From positions 1-64,000 of the forward strand of contig DBQI01000014.1 in the NCBI GenBank assembly GCA_002305165.1: a stretch of 64,000 nt of DNA. Reading direction: 5' to 3'. Under the pieces are notes generated by a model. That model worked only from the letters and a program-made list of their open reading frames with translations, did not search any database and had not been told where the DNA came from. Positions 40,116 through 48,366 of this stretch are shown here, one piece after another (the stretch's first letter is position 1; each line of letters opens with the position of its first letter). This stretch comes from Armatimonadetes bacterium UBA1398. Its GTDB lineage: Bacteria > Armatimonadota > Zipacnadia > UBA1398. The position numbers were made by a program, and so were the translations under genes.

Positions 40116-40988
40116 CTACTGCTCGGCGAGAGCCTCAGCGCCGGCCACGATCTCCACGAGCTCCGTGGTGATCGCCGCCTGCCGCGCCTTGTTGAATGTC
40201 AGGGTCAAGTCCTCGATCATGTCAGTCGCACTCTGCGTCGCGTTCGTCATGGCCATCATGCGGGAGCCGTATTCGCTCGCCGCTGCCTCGAGGATCGCGT
40301 GGTAGATCTGGGTGTCCACGTATGTTGGTATCAACGCTAGCATGATGGTCTGGGGATCCGGTTCCAGGATGTACTCCGACGCTTCGCTGACATCATCCTG
40401 GGCGCGAACGGTCGCCGAGAAAGGCAGGAAGCGCTGCGCCGTCGGACGCTGCACAACCGCCGAGACGAACCGCTGGTAGCAGAGGTAGACTTCGTCCACC
40501 TGCTCGGATGCGTAGAGATCCCGAAGGTACGTGGAGAGGATCGACACGTCGCCCGCCGGAGACTGGTCGGACAGCCCCACGAAAGTACGCAACACCTCGT
40601 GGCGATCGCGCCGCCCCAGGAAGTATTCGCATGCCTTCCGGTTGACTGGCACCACTTTGACGTCGCTGTTCTGACTCGCGATGAAGCGCTCCACGAACCG
40701 CAGGAGGTTCCCATTGTAGGATCCGCATAGCCCACGGTCGGAACCCACGACGACGACGCAGGTAGTGCGGGGCTCCCGAGTATGGAGCAGAGGATGCTCG
40801 ATCTCCCCCGCAGCAGCCCCCACCCGATGCAGTGTCTGCGCGAGCTTCTCCGCGTACGGACGGCTGGCTGCGACGCGGTGCTGGGCGCGCTGCAGCCTCG
40901 CGGCCGCCACGCGCTTCATGGCATCCGTTATCTGCCGAATGTTCCGGACCGTACGTATCTTTCGCCGGATCAACCGTACGCTAACCAC
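40116..40988 (-). CDS. atpG: F-type ATP synthase gamma subunit
   Basis: 290 aa, GTG start at 40988. The central shaft: VRLIRRKIRTVRNIRQITDA and MKRVAAARLQRAQ at the N-terminus, CVVVVGSDRGLCGSYNGNLL in the middle, and the C-terminal helix ATQSATDMIEDLTLTFNKAR leading to ITTELVEIVAGAEAL. These are the conserved ends of gamma. Located between atpA and atpD, with 33 bp to atpD. Confidence 0.96.
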   Translation of the reverse strand: MVSVRLIRRKIRTVRNIRQITDAMKRVAAARLQRAQHRVAASRPYAEKLAQTLHRVGAAAGEIEHPLLHTREPRTTCVVVVGSDRGLCGSYNGNLLRFVERFIASQNSDVKVVPVNRKACEYFLGRRDRHEVLRTFVGLSDQSPAGDVSILSTYLRDLYASEQVDEVYLCYQRFVSAVVQRPTAQRFLPFSATVRAQDDVSEASEYILEPDPQTIMLALIPTYVDTQIYHAILEAAASEYGSRMMAMTNATQSATDMIEDLTLTFNKARQAAITTELVEIVAGAEALAEQ

Positions 40989-41016
40989 AGCAGTCCCTCA
41001 GATCCGCTCCCCCGGG

Positions 41017-42633
41017 CTACTCTACCGACGGAGTCTCCTGTACTTCCGCTTCCTCCTCGGCCTCGACTTTGAGCCGGCCATCCAGCCACAGGCCTACCGC
41101 CTGCTTGCATGCCGCCTCGAGGCCAGCGCGGAGGTCGTCCGTCAGATCGGATGTCGTTCTCAGGGCTTCGGTGATCTCCGGATGCCTGGCCGTGATCCAG
41201 CGTAGGAAGATCGGCTCGAAAGCGCGCACCTGGTCCGCCGGGAGGCGGTCCAGGTGACCCTCCGTGCCGGCAAAGATCATGATCACCTGGTTGGTCACCG
41301 ACATCGGAGCGTACTGCTCCTGCTTGAGCAGCTCGAGGAGCCGCTCGCCGCGATCCAGCTGGGCGCGCGTGTCTGCATCCAGGTCTGACGCGAACTGGGC
41401 GAAGGCGGCCAGCTCCGAATGCTGGGCCAGATCCAATCGCAGGCGACCCGACACCTTCCGCATCGCCTTGACCTGGGCGTTGCCACCCACGCGGCTCACG
41501 CTGACGCCTACGTTGATCGCGGGCCGCTGTCCGGCATAGAAGAGGTCTGTCTCCAGGTATATCTGGCCATCCGTAATGGAGATGACGTTCGTCGGGATGT
41601 ACGCGGAGTAGTCGCCGGCCTGGGTCTCGATGATGGGCAGCGCGGTTAGTGTGCCGCCACCAGCGGAGTACGCCTCCGGCCGGCTCTCGTGCGCGTTATC
41701 CGCCAGCTTGGCCGCGCGCTCGAGGAGGCGCGAGTGCAGGTTGAAGATATCCCCTGGGTAGGCCTCGCGGCCTGGCGGCCGCCTGAGCAGCAGACTGATC
41801 TGGCGGTACGCTTGGGCATGTTTGGATAGGTCATCGTAGACAACCAAGCAGTGCTTGCCCATATCGCGCATGTACTCACCTATTGCGCAACCCGCGTACG
41901 GGGCAATGTACTGCTGGGAGGCGGGGGCGGACGCCGTCGCCGAGACGACCACGGTGTACTCCATAGCCCCAGTGCGCTGGAGCACATCGACAACGCTCCG
42001 CACCGTGGACTGCTTCTGCCCAATGGCCACGTAGATACAGAAGACGTCTGTGTCTTTCTGGTTGATGATGGCGTCGACTGCCACGGCCGTCTTGCCTGTC
42101 TGACGGTCGCCGATGATGAGCTCGCGCTGGCCCCGCCCAATGGGGGTGATGGAGTCGATCGCTTTCAGGCCCGTCTGCAGCGGCTCCTTCACGGGCTGCC
42201 GATCGAGAACCGTGGGGGCTAGCTGCTCGATGGGGCGGCTCTGAGAGGTGACGACGGGCCCCTTGCCGTCAAGGGGCCGGCCGAGGGCATCCACCACCCG
42301 ACCGAACAGCGTCTCGCCCACCGGGACCTCAACGATGCGACCGGTGGTCTTGACCTGGTCGCCCTCCTTGATGCTTCGGTCATCCCCGAGGAGGACGGCG
42401 CTGACGCTTCTCTCTTCCAGGTTCAGAGCCATGCCCATGATCGGCTGACCGGTGGTGGGATCGGGCGGGAACTCGAGCAGCTCGCCGGCCATAGCCTCGG
42501 CCAGCCCATACACGCGCGCGATCCCGTCGCCTACCTGCAGCACCGTGCCCACTCCGGCCCGATCGACCGTAGCCCGGTACGACTCTAGCTCCTGCTTGAG
42601 GATACTGGTGACTTCCTCGGGCCTGATTCCCAT
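41017..42633 (-). CDS. atpA: F-type ATP synthase alpha subunit
   Basis: 538 aa. Non-catalytic alpha: RPEEVTSILKQELESYRATV start, Walker A GDRQTGKTAVAVDAIINQK, LVVYDDLSKHAQAYRQISLL, YPGDIFNLHSRLLERAAKL and VSVSRVGGNAQVKAMRKVSG. The C-terminus runs on in an acidic, Val-rich tail (VEAEEEAEVQETPSVE), longer than in most. Intact. Confidence 0.97.
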   Translation of the reverse strand: MGIRPEEVTSILKQELESYRATVDRAGVGTVLQVGDGIARVYGLAEAMAGELLEFPPDPTTGQPIMGMALNLEERSVSAVLLGDDRSIKEGDQVKTTGRIVEVPVGETLFGRVVDALGRPLDGKGPVVTSQSRPIEQLAPTVLDRQPVKEPLQTGLKAIDSITPIGRGQRELIIGDRQTGKTAVAVDAIINQKDTDVFCIYVAIGQKQSTVRSVVDVLQRTGAMEYTVVVSATASAPASQQYIAPYAGCAIGEYMRDMGKHCLVVYDDLSKHAQAYRQISLLLRRPPGREAYPGDIFNLHSRLLERAAKLADNAHESRPEAYSAGGGTLTALPIIETQAGDYSAYIPTNVISITDGQIYLETDLFYAGQRPAINVGVSVSRVGGNAQVKAMRKVSGRLRLDLAQHSELAAFAQFASDLDADTRAQLDRGERLLELLKQEQYAPMSVTNQVIMIFAGTEGHLDRLPADQVRAFEPIFLRWITARHPEITEALRTTSDLTDDLRAGLEAACKQAVGLWLDGRLKVEAEEEAEVQETPSVE

Positions 42634-42651
42634 AGTGAACTTATCCGTCTC

Positions 42652-43224
42652 CTAGCCGCGGCTGGCGCGTAGCCGGCCGACCACATCCTGAGCCTTCATC
42701 TCCGCACGGAGACGCGATAGGCTGCCGCGAACGCTGCCGTCCCAGACGCGATCGCCCACAATGGCGATCACGCCCCCGATAATGCCCGGGTCCACTGTGG
42801 CCTCGATCTCCACCCTGCTGCCCGTGACACGGCTGAGAGACCGCAGTAGCTCCGCTGTCTCCTCGGGCTTCAGGGGCACCGCGCTCGTCACTCTCGCCGT
42901 CTCGATCCCTTGCTGTGCAAGCCACAGTCGCCGGTACTCCACCGTGATTGCATCCAACTGGTCCGCACGATCGCGAGCTACGAGCACACGCAGGAAGTCC
43001 AACGCGGCGTCAGAGACGACGCCATTCAGGGCTACCTCAATCGCACGGCGCTTCGCGGCAGCAGGCACAAAGGGTTGCTCGACATAGCTCTTCACCGGCG
43101 GCATAGACTCCAGGCGCGCCAGAGCGGCCTGGAGATCGTCGTAGATCTCCCGCTCGATACCACACTCTAAGGCCATCTCGAACAGGGCCTTCGCGTACCG
43201 TTTAGCCGCCCGCGTGTCGCGCAC
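42652..43224 (-). CDS. atpH: F-type ATP synthase delta subunit
   Basis: 190 aa, GTG start. OSCP/delta features: AAKRYAKALFEMALECG at the N-terminus and the C-terminal VDPGIIGGVIAIVGDRVWDG plus SVRGSLSRLRAEM, which is the conserved 'D.sliGG..v.ig..v.D.Svr..L..l' signature. It links F1 to the peripheral stalk. 18 bp before atpA, 18 bp after atpF. Confidence 0.93.
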   Translation of the reverse strand: MRDTRAAKRYAKALFEMALECGIEREIYDDLQAALARLESMPPVKSYVEQPFVPAAAKRRAIEVALNGVVSDAALDFLRVLVARDRADQLDAITVEYRRLWLAQQGIETARVTSAVPLKPEETAELLRSLSRVTGSRVEIEATVDPGIIGGVIAIVGDRVWDGSVRGSLSRLRAEMKAQDVVGRLRASRG

Positions 43225-43242
43225 CGACTCGTCCCGCCTCCG

Positions 43243-43755
43243 CTATGAGGGAACCTGGGAGTCCAGTTCCCCGATGAAACGTCGAACCAGCTGCCGTTGG
43301 CTGTCCTCGTTCAGTGCCTGGTGGACTACGCGCTCCGCCGCGTCAATGGAGAGGTCCACGATCTGGTCCTGGATCTCCTTGAGGGCCTTCTCCTTCTCGC
43401 GCTCTATCTGGAGGTAGCCGCGTTGGCGCGCGGCCTCCGCTTCCTCGGCCGCCTGAGCTCTGATGCCCTCAGCGATCCTCTCGGCTTCAGCGACTGCCCT
43501 CTGGATGCGGTCTCGTGCCTCGGTCTCGATCTCGGCGATTCGCCGCTCGTACTCAGTCCTGATCGCCTCTTTGGCCTTCTCGTCGCGCTCGGCCCTATCG
43601 AGACGGTCCCTGATCTCGTCGTTCCTCGACTGCACCATGTTGCCGATGGGCCCAAACAGGAAACGTTTGAGCACCCAGAACAGCGCCAGGAACGATATCG
43701 CCTGCATCAGCAGCAGACGAGGTTCGAGACCGAGCTGCTCCATTAGCTGAGCCAT
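43243..43755 (-). CDS. atpF: F-type ATP synthase b subunit
   Basis: 170 aa from ATG 43755, 8 nt after GGAGG; a longer frame exists but has no ribosome site. One membrane helix (LLLMQAISFLALFWVLKRFL) is followed by a long charged helix (RNDEIRDRLDRAERDEKAKE, RGYLQIEREKEKALKEIQDQ) that makes the coiled-coil stator. Only one b-type gene is present. Confidence 0.94.
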   Translation of the reverse strand: MAQLMEQLGLEPRLLLMQAISFLALFWVLKRFLFGPIGNMVQSRNDEIRDRLDRAERDEKAKEAIRTEYERRIAEIETEARDRIQRAVAEAERIAEGIRAQAAEEAEAARQRGYLQIEREKEKALKEIQDQIVDLSIDAAERVVHQALNEDSQRQLVRRFIGELDSQVPS

Positions 43756-43852
43756 GCCACATGCCTCCCGCTCCGGCCGTGCCACCCAGGAGAGGCCGGC
43801 CGACCGGACATCACCGCGCGATCACGGGGCCAGACCACCCCGCGTACCCGCG

Positions 43853-44140
43853 CTAGCCAGCAGCAGCCTCAATGATCTGCTGAAGGCTGGGTAGACGTCC
43901 CTGGAGCAGGAAGAAGACCAACAGCGCGTAGATGACGATGGATTCGATCAGAGCGAGGGAGATGATCAGGTTCGCGCGGATATCCCCCGATACGCTGGGC
44001 TGGCGGGCGATGCTCTCGAATGCCGCCGCAGCAGCCCTGCCCTGGCTGATGCAGGCTGGCAGCGCCGCAATGGGCACTGCCAGAGCGGTGCCTAGTGCCA
44101 GGATCGCGAAGTACCATTGTGCTTGCCCGAAAGCTTCCAT
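43853..44140 (-). CDS. atpE: F-type ATP synthase c subunit with Na+-type ligands
   Basis: 95 aa, longer than the usual 75-90. Two membrane hairpin helices flank the polar loop (AFESIARQPSVSGDI). The ion site Glu is E66 in LALIESIVIY. Relative to the Na+ c-ring of Ilyobacter tartaricus, Q33, E66, S67 and Y71 align with Q32, E65, S66 and Y70 with equal spacing, which is the Na+ signature. V63 is Leu here, but that residue contributes by its backbone. Helix 1 lacks the usual glycine repeat (GTALAVPIAALPACISQG), with prolines instead. Na+ coupling is an inference from residues. Confidence 0.95.
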   Translation of the reverse strand: MEAFGQAQWYFAILALGTALAVPIAALPACISQGRAAAAAFESIARQPSVSGDIRANLIISLALIESIVIYALLVFFLLQGRLPSLQQIIEAAAG

Positions 44141-44165
44141 CTTCGACTTGCCTCCCTAAAGTGCG

Positions 44166-45146
44166 CTACGCCTGGGCCGTAGCGGGCCCAGCGTGCGTAT
44201 CGTTACCGTGGGCATCGCCCTGGTGCTCCAGGAAGCCCGCGATGTACGAGCATGTCAGGGCCGTGAACACGTAAGCCTGAAGCAGGCCCGTGAAGACGGC
44301 GAAGAACGTCATCGGCACGTGCAGGGGAACGGCGCTCAGGAACATGATGATAGCCAAGAAGTGCAAGACCTTGTCCTCGCCACCGATATTGCCGAACAGA
44401 CGGAAGGCTAGGGACACCGGCCGAGCGACCTCCCCCACGATGTGAATCGGGATGTTGACCGGGAAGAGCCACCATGGCTCGCCAACGAAGTGCAGCAGGT
44501 AGGACTTCAGGCCGGCTTTGCGGATCGCCACATAGTGCACGTAGATGATGGCAACCAATGCCAGACTGAGAGTTGTGTTCAGTCCAAGCAGGAAGTCGCC
44601 CTCGGACACCCCGGTGGGGGAGATCAGACCCGGAATGAGGCCCGCCCAATTGGATAGGGTGATGAACACGAAGAGGCTCGCGATGAAGGGAGCGTGTTCC
44701 TCGCCGCCTGGTCCGATGGCGCCGCGGGTGAAGCCTCGCAGGCTGTCGACGCACATCTCCACGAACCCCGCGATGTCCTTCTGCGGCACCCTGCCGAGTC
44801 GCTTGCGCACGTACAGTGAGAGCACCATGAGCCCGCCGCAGATGATCCAGGTCATTACCACGAAGGGCTGAAACACGGAGTTCGCTATCTCCTCTGCCTG
44901 CTCCGGAGACATGCCGAATGCGCCGAAGGCAGGGAGCGAGGCGTCACGAAGGAGCAGGCACACCCGGTTGAAGACCGTGTGCTGGTCATGCCACGGCATA
45001 GATGCGCCATGACCATGATCGGCGTCAGCGTGCTCCTCCATCTCGACCGTCGCGGCCGGCTCGCCCGCGTCTGGCACCGCAGACACGGCCTGTACAGGCT
45101 GAGCGGCGGCTAACAGGAACGCGAGGACCCAAATCAGGGCGCTCAA
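44166..45146 (-). CDS. atpB: F-type ATP synthase a subunit
   Basis: 326 aa. The N-terminus is a likely signal sequence (SALIWVLAFLLAAAQPVQAV) followed by a His/Asp-rich stretch (EEHADADHGHGASMPWHDQH). Then come membrane segments and the essential Arg region VARPVSLAFRLFGNIGGEDK, with IVGEVARPV just before it. Such N-terminal extensions occur in other bacteria. It provides the half channels next to the c-ring; the tail LEHQGDAHGNDTHAGPATAQ is His-bearing and unusual. Confidence 0.93.
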   Translation of the reverse strand: MSALIWVLAFLLAAAQPVQAVSAVPDAGEPAATVEMEEHADADHGHGASMPWHDQHTVFNRVCLLLRDASLPAFGAFGMSPEQAEEIANSVFQPFVVMTWIICGGLMVLSLYVRKRLGRVPQKDIAGFVEMCVDSLRGFTRGAIGPGGEEHAPFIASLFVFITLSNWAGLIPGLISPTGVSEGDFLLGLNTTLSLALVAIIYVHYVAIRKAGLKSYLLHFVGEPWWLFPVNIPIHIVGEVARPVSLAFRLFGNIGGEDKVLHFLAIIMFLSAVPLHVPMTFFAVFTGLLQAYVFTALTCSYIAGFLEHQGDAHGNDTHAGPATAQA

Positions 45147-45152
45147 ACAGAC

Positions 45153-45590
45153 CTACCTCTCGCGGTGCTCCGAAGGGCTATCCGGCAGCACCGGAGACTC
45201 CTCGGACCTACGGCCGTCAGTGGCCCACCGCCCCCAAGACTGACCTGCCGCTTTCAGCAGTCCCACCGCCATCGGCAAGGTGACACCACCGGCGATAGCG
45301 ACCGTGTTCAGGCGGAGTACCAGTATATACAAATACAGTACAACCCCAAGAAAGGGAAGTAGCAGCAGGTTCATCATCTTGATCCAGGTCAGGCGGTCAG
45401 CGTGCCCCGGCTCCGTCGCAACCATTACGAGGCGCTCGATAGCGTAGAAGGTCAGCACCGCTAGCGCGGCTCCGCCGATGAAGCCGCCCCATACCGTCCA
45501 GCTATACCCTCTCCAGTGCAGACAGAGGGCGATGAGCGGAGCGAACCAGGCGGTCTCACGGTACACTCGATGGATGAACGCCAAGTCCAC
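45153..45590 (-). CDS. AtpI-like small membrane protein
   Basis: 145 aa with four membrane segments (WFAPLIALCLHWRGYSWTVW, GGFIGGAALAVLTFYAIERL, MMNLLLLPFLGVVLYLYIL, TVAIAGGVTLPMAVGLLKAA). The position between atpZ and atpB is that of AtpI/subunit I, which helps assemble the c-ring, and the length and hydrophobicity fit. Sequence similarity within this family is weak, so the call rests mainly on context. Confidence 0.7.
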   Translation of the reverse strand: MDLAFIHRVYRETAWFAPLIALCLHWRGYSWTVWGGFIGGAALAVLTFYAIERLVMVATEPGHADRLTWIKMMNLLLLPFLGVVLYLYILVLRLNTVAIAGGVTLPMAVGLLKAAGQSWGRWATDGRRSEESPVLPDSPSEHRER

Positions 45591-45592
45591 GT

Positions 45593-45847
45593 TTATCGGT
45601 CGCTCCTCTCATCCCGCCGCTGGTCGCGCTCGCTCTTCCTGTTCAGCCGGTCGCCGACCGCGACAGCCTCACGAAGCCCGGCTCCGAGCCCGACGAGGGT
45701 CAGGATCATGGTGAACCACGGCGTCTGGAGTCCGAGCTTGCTGTCCAGGAACCAGCCGATCCCGAAGCCGACGAGGATGCACGCGGCGAGGGAGAAGCCG
45801 AGGTTCAGGCCCTCCACTCCCCATGATCCTCCGGATCGGGAACTCAT
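45593..45847 (-). CDS. AtpZ-like (ATPase_gene1) protein
   Basis: 84 aa. Two membrane segments (LNLGFSLAACILVGFGIGWF, WFTMILTLVGLGAGLREAVA) joined by LDSKLGLQTP: this 'G.g.G..lD...g..p......l..G...G' pattern is the AtpZ/ATPase_gene1 family, known next to F-type operons and thought to transport Mg2+ or aid assembly. First gene of the atp operon. Confidence 0.8.
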   Translation of the reverse strand: MSSRSGGSWGVEGLNLGFSLAACILVGFGIGWFLDSKLGLQTPWFTMILTLVGLGAGLREAVAVGDRLNRKSERDQRRDERSDR

Positions 45848-45901
45848 TCAGTCGGGCGCCTCCGTGCCGCTTCCGAGCCGCTTCATGCGACCACACCCGC
45901 C

Positions 45902-45907
45902 ATTGTA
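45902..45907 (-). promoter_or_regulatory. Candidate -10 of the atp operon
   Basis: TACAAT on the minus strand at 45907-45902, 55 bp before atpZ. No good -35 is found at 16-18 bp, so it is a weak call. Confidence 0.35.
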
Positions 45908-45973
45908 GCCGAGAGGAGCCGCTCTGAGTGCGGGATTCCGCTGTGCGTAGGCTGGCAGTCCGCGAGGGTGAAG

Positions 45974-46002
45974 TGGCCTCTCCCCCGTAGACCACGTATA
46001 CT
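45974..46002 (+). promoter_or_regulatory. Candidate promoter of ribBA
   Basis: TATACT at 45997-46002 is a good -10. TGGCCT at 45974-45979, with 17-bp spacing, is a poor -35. It lies 80 bp before ribBA, divergent from the atp candidate. I looked for an FMN riboswitch here and found none. Confidence 0.4.
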
Positions 46003-46083
46003 CGTGTCACGCCATGCTTGGCCGCAGGGGCGCACCTCACATGTCAGCGCTCGCCACGCTGGAACAAGGAAGTGACCGTGGGA

Positions 46084-47331
46084 ATGCCTTGGGTCGATGC
46101 TGAGACCGCTATCTCCGCCGTTCGCCGCGGGGAGACCGTAATCGTCGCCGATGACGAGGATCGGGAGAACGAAGGCGACTTCATCATGGCCGCGGAGAAA
46201 GCCACCCCGGAGGCTATCAACGCTATGGCGAAGCACGGGCGAGGCCTCATCTGCGTGCCCATCGCCGCCGAGGTCGCCGCGCGTCTGGACCTGCCCCCCA
46301 TGGTTGCGCACAACACGGAGATCAACCGTACCGCTTTTACCGTGTCCGTGGACGCCGTCCACGGCACAACAACGGGCGCATCGGCCTTCGACCGTGCTGC
46401 GACAATCCGCGCGATGTCAGACCCCAACTCCAAGCCCAGCGACTTTCGACGGCCCGGCCATATCTTCCCACTGCAGGCAGTGGCAGGCGGCGTGCTGCGG
46501 CGGGCAGGCCACACCGAGGCGGCCGTGGACCTCGCGCGGCTGGCGGGTCTTCAGCCCGTCGGCGTGCTCTGCGAGATCATGGATGAAGACGGCCGGATGG
46601 CCCAACTCCCCGATCTCGAGCGGATCGCAGAGGAGATGGGCATCGGTCTGTGCAGCGTCCGCGAGCTCATCGCCTACCGGCACCGCAATGAGAAACTGGT
46701 CAGACGCCTCGATTCCGCGAGGCTTCCGACCAAATATGGCACGTTCGAGATCGTCGACTACGAGACCATCGTTGACTCGGCCCCCTATGTCGCTCTCGTC
46801 TACGGCGAGATTGACACGTGCGAGCCGGTTCTCGTAAGGGTTCACTCAGCGTGCCTCACAGGTGAAGTCTTCGGGTCTCTGCGCTGCGACTGCGCCGCGC
46901 AGCTGGATCGCTCGATGAGGCTGATTGCCGAGGCCGGCGCTGGGATCATCGTCTACATTCTCAGCCATGAGGGGCGCGGCATCGGGCTGCCCCTGAAGAT
47001 CGCCGCGTACCACCTGCAGGATGAGGGAGCCGACACGGTAGAGGCCAACGAACGGCTTGGTGTTCCAGCCGACCTGCGTGACTACGGGCTGGGCGCCCAG
47101 GTGCTGCATGACCTGGGGGTGCGGCGCATGCGGCTGCTGACCAATAACCCCAGGAAACTGGTCGCACTGGAGGGGTATGGCCTCGAGGTCGTAGAGCGGG
47201 TCCCGCTCGAGATCGCGCCTACGGCGGAGAACGTCGAGTATCTGCGCACCAAGGCCGAGAAGATGGGCCACGACCTTCCCCTCGCCGAGGCGGACGCGCG
47301 GGGGCAGACATCGTGTGACAAGGTGAGGTAG
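46084..47331 (+). CDS. ribBA: Bifunctional DHBP synthase / GTP cyclohydrolase II
   Basis: 415 aa; ATG 46084 (GTG 46078 possible). RibB half: VIVADDEDRENEGDFIMAAE, GLICVPIAAEVAARLDLPPM, TASAFDRA-like TGASAFDRAATIRAM and FRRPGHIFPLQAVAGGVLRR. RibA half: LVRVHSACLTGEVFGSLRCD with C-A-type zinc cysteines (CDCAAQ), YILSHEGRGIGLPLKIAAYH and MRLLTNNPRKLVALEGYGLE. It makes the four-carbon and pyrimidine precursors of riboflavin from ribulose-5-phosphate and GTP. Both active sites look complete. Other rib genes are not nearby. Confidence 0.95.
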   Translation: MPWVDAETAISAVRRGETVIVADDEDRENEGDFIMAAEKATPEAINAMAKHGRGLICVPIAAEVAARLDLPPMVAHNTEINRTAFTVSVDAVHGTTTGASAFDRAATIRAMSDPNSKPSDFRRPGHIFPLQAVAGGVLRRAGHTEAAVDLARLAGLQPVGVLCEIMDEDGRMAQLPDLERIAEEMGIGLCSVRELIAYRHRNEKLVRRLDSARLPTKYGTFEIVDYETIVDSAPYVALVYGEIDTCEPVLVRVHSACLTGEVFGSLRCDCAAQLDRSMRLIAEAGAGIIVYILSHEGRGIGLPLKIAAYHLQDEGADTVEANERLGVPADLRDYGLGAQVLHDLGVRRMRLLTNNPRKLVALEGYGLEVVERVPLEIAPTAENVEYLRTKAEKMGHDLPLAEADARGQTSCDKVR

Positions 47332-47394
47332 GCTTTCCGAGGACAACGCTCGAACCATCTTCTTCGAGACTGCCTCTGGAGGGCCCATTCCCTC

Positions 47395-48339
47395 GTGCGC
47401 GATCAGCTTCGACAGCTTCTCTGGCTCACCGCCGCCCTGCTGCTCACTGCGGCCTTTATGGCGTTTGTCTCTTGGTTGCGGACCGACTTCGAGCGGTGCC
47501 CCTTCCTGAATCCTGACAACCTCAAGGGGATTCTGAAGCAGTCCTCCACCTTGATCGTGCTCGCCTGCGGGATGACCTTCGTCATCGTCTCTGGCGGCAT
47601 AGACCTCTCTGTCGGCTCCATCCTCGCGCTGTCATGCGTGCTCCTGGCGACGCAGGTGCAGCAGGGAGCTCCACTCGTGAGGGCCATCGCTCTGGCCCTG
47701 GCTGCGGGAGCCGGCTGCGGCCTCATCAACGGCCTAACCGTAGTGAAGGGCAGGGTGCCCGCGTTCATCGCCACTTTGGGCATGTATATGGCAGCGCGTC
47801 CCGTGGCATTCGTGATCTCCGGTGGTGAGACCATCTACACGGGCTCCGACATCCCAGCAATGAGGGCTCTCCCGGTCGTGCTGGCCAGCGTCGCGGTGGG
47901 GCTAACGTGGCTGCTGTTATCGGGTACGCGCTACGGCCGCGGACTCTACGCGGTGGGCGGGAATATCGAGGCGGCACGCCTCTCGGGCGTCGCCACGGGG
48001 GCCGTGCGCCTATGGGCGTACGTCTGCTCGGGCCTGGCGGCAGGAGTGGCGGGGGTCATCTACTGGGCACGTAGCGGGACAGGGAGCAACCTCGCGGGCT
48101 CCTGCGCCGAACTCGACGCCATCGCGGCCGTCGTCCTCGGAGGCACCAGCATATCCGGGGGAGAAGGGCATGTGCTAGGGTCCCTTGTCGGAGCCTTGCT
48201 GATGACGGTGCTGCGGAACGGCCTGGTACTGCTAGGGCTGTCAGACGAGCTCCAGAAGCTCGTGATCGGGATCGTGATCGTCGTCGCCGTTCTAGTTGAT
48301 CGACTGCGGGGCAGTCGCCAGGTTCGCGCCCCGTCCTAG
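47395..48339 (+). CDS. RbsC-like sugar ABC transporter permease
   Basis: 314 aa, GTG start at 47395. About nine membrane segments, with the permease features of the ribose/inositol class: LIVLACGMTFVIVSGGIDLS (typical of RbsC), VGSILALSCVLLATQV, RVPAFIATLGMYMAARPVAF, YGRGLYAVGGNIEAARLSGV and AVVLGGTSISGGEGHVLGSL. The N-terminal cytosolic tail is short. It needs an ATPase of RbsA type, which is not in this operon. The binding protein follows at once. Confidence 0.88.
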   Translation: MRDQLRQLLWLTAALLLTAAFMAFVSWLRTDFERCPFLNPDNLKGILKQSSTLIVLACGMTFVIVSGGIDLSVGSILALSCVLLATQVQQGAPLVRAIALALAAGAGCGLINGLTVVKGRVPAFIATLGMYMAARPVAFVISGGETIYTGSDIPAMRALPVVLASVAVGLTWLLLSGTRYGRGLYAVGGNIEAARLSGVATGAVRLWAYVCSGLAAGVAGVIYWARSGTGSNLAGSCAELDAIAAVVLGGTSISGGEGHVLGSLVGALLMTVLRNGLVLLGLSDELQKLVIGIVIVVAVLVDRLRGSRQVRAPS

Positions 48340-48366
48340 AGACCAAGACCATTGGAGGCGTTCGGT

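Noticed and set aside
45850..46083. FMN riboswitch before ribBA
   Set aside because: None of the conserved FMN-element helices or loops (e.g. AGGGTGAAATTCCC) is present in the leader.
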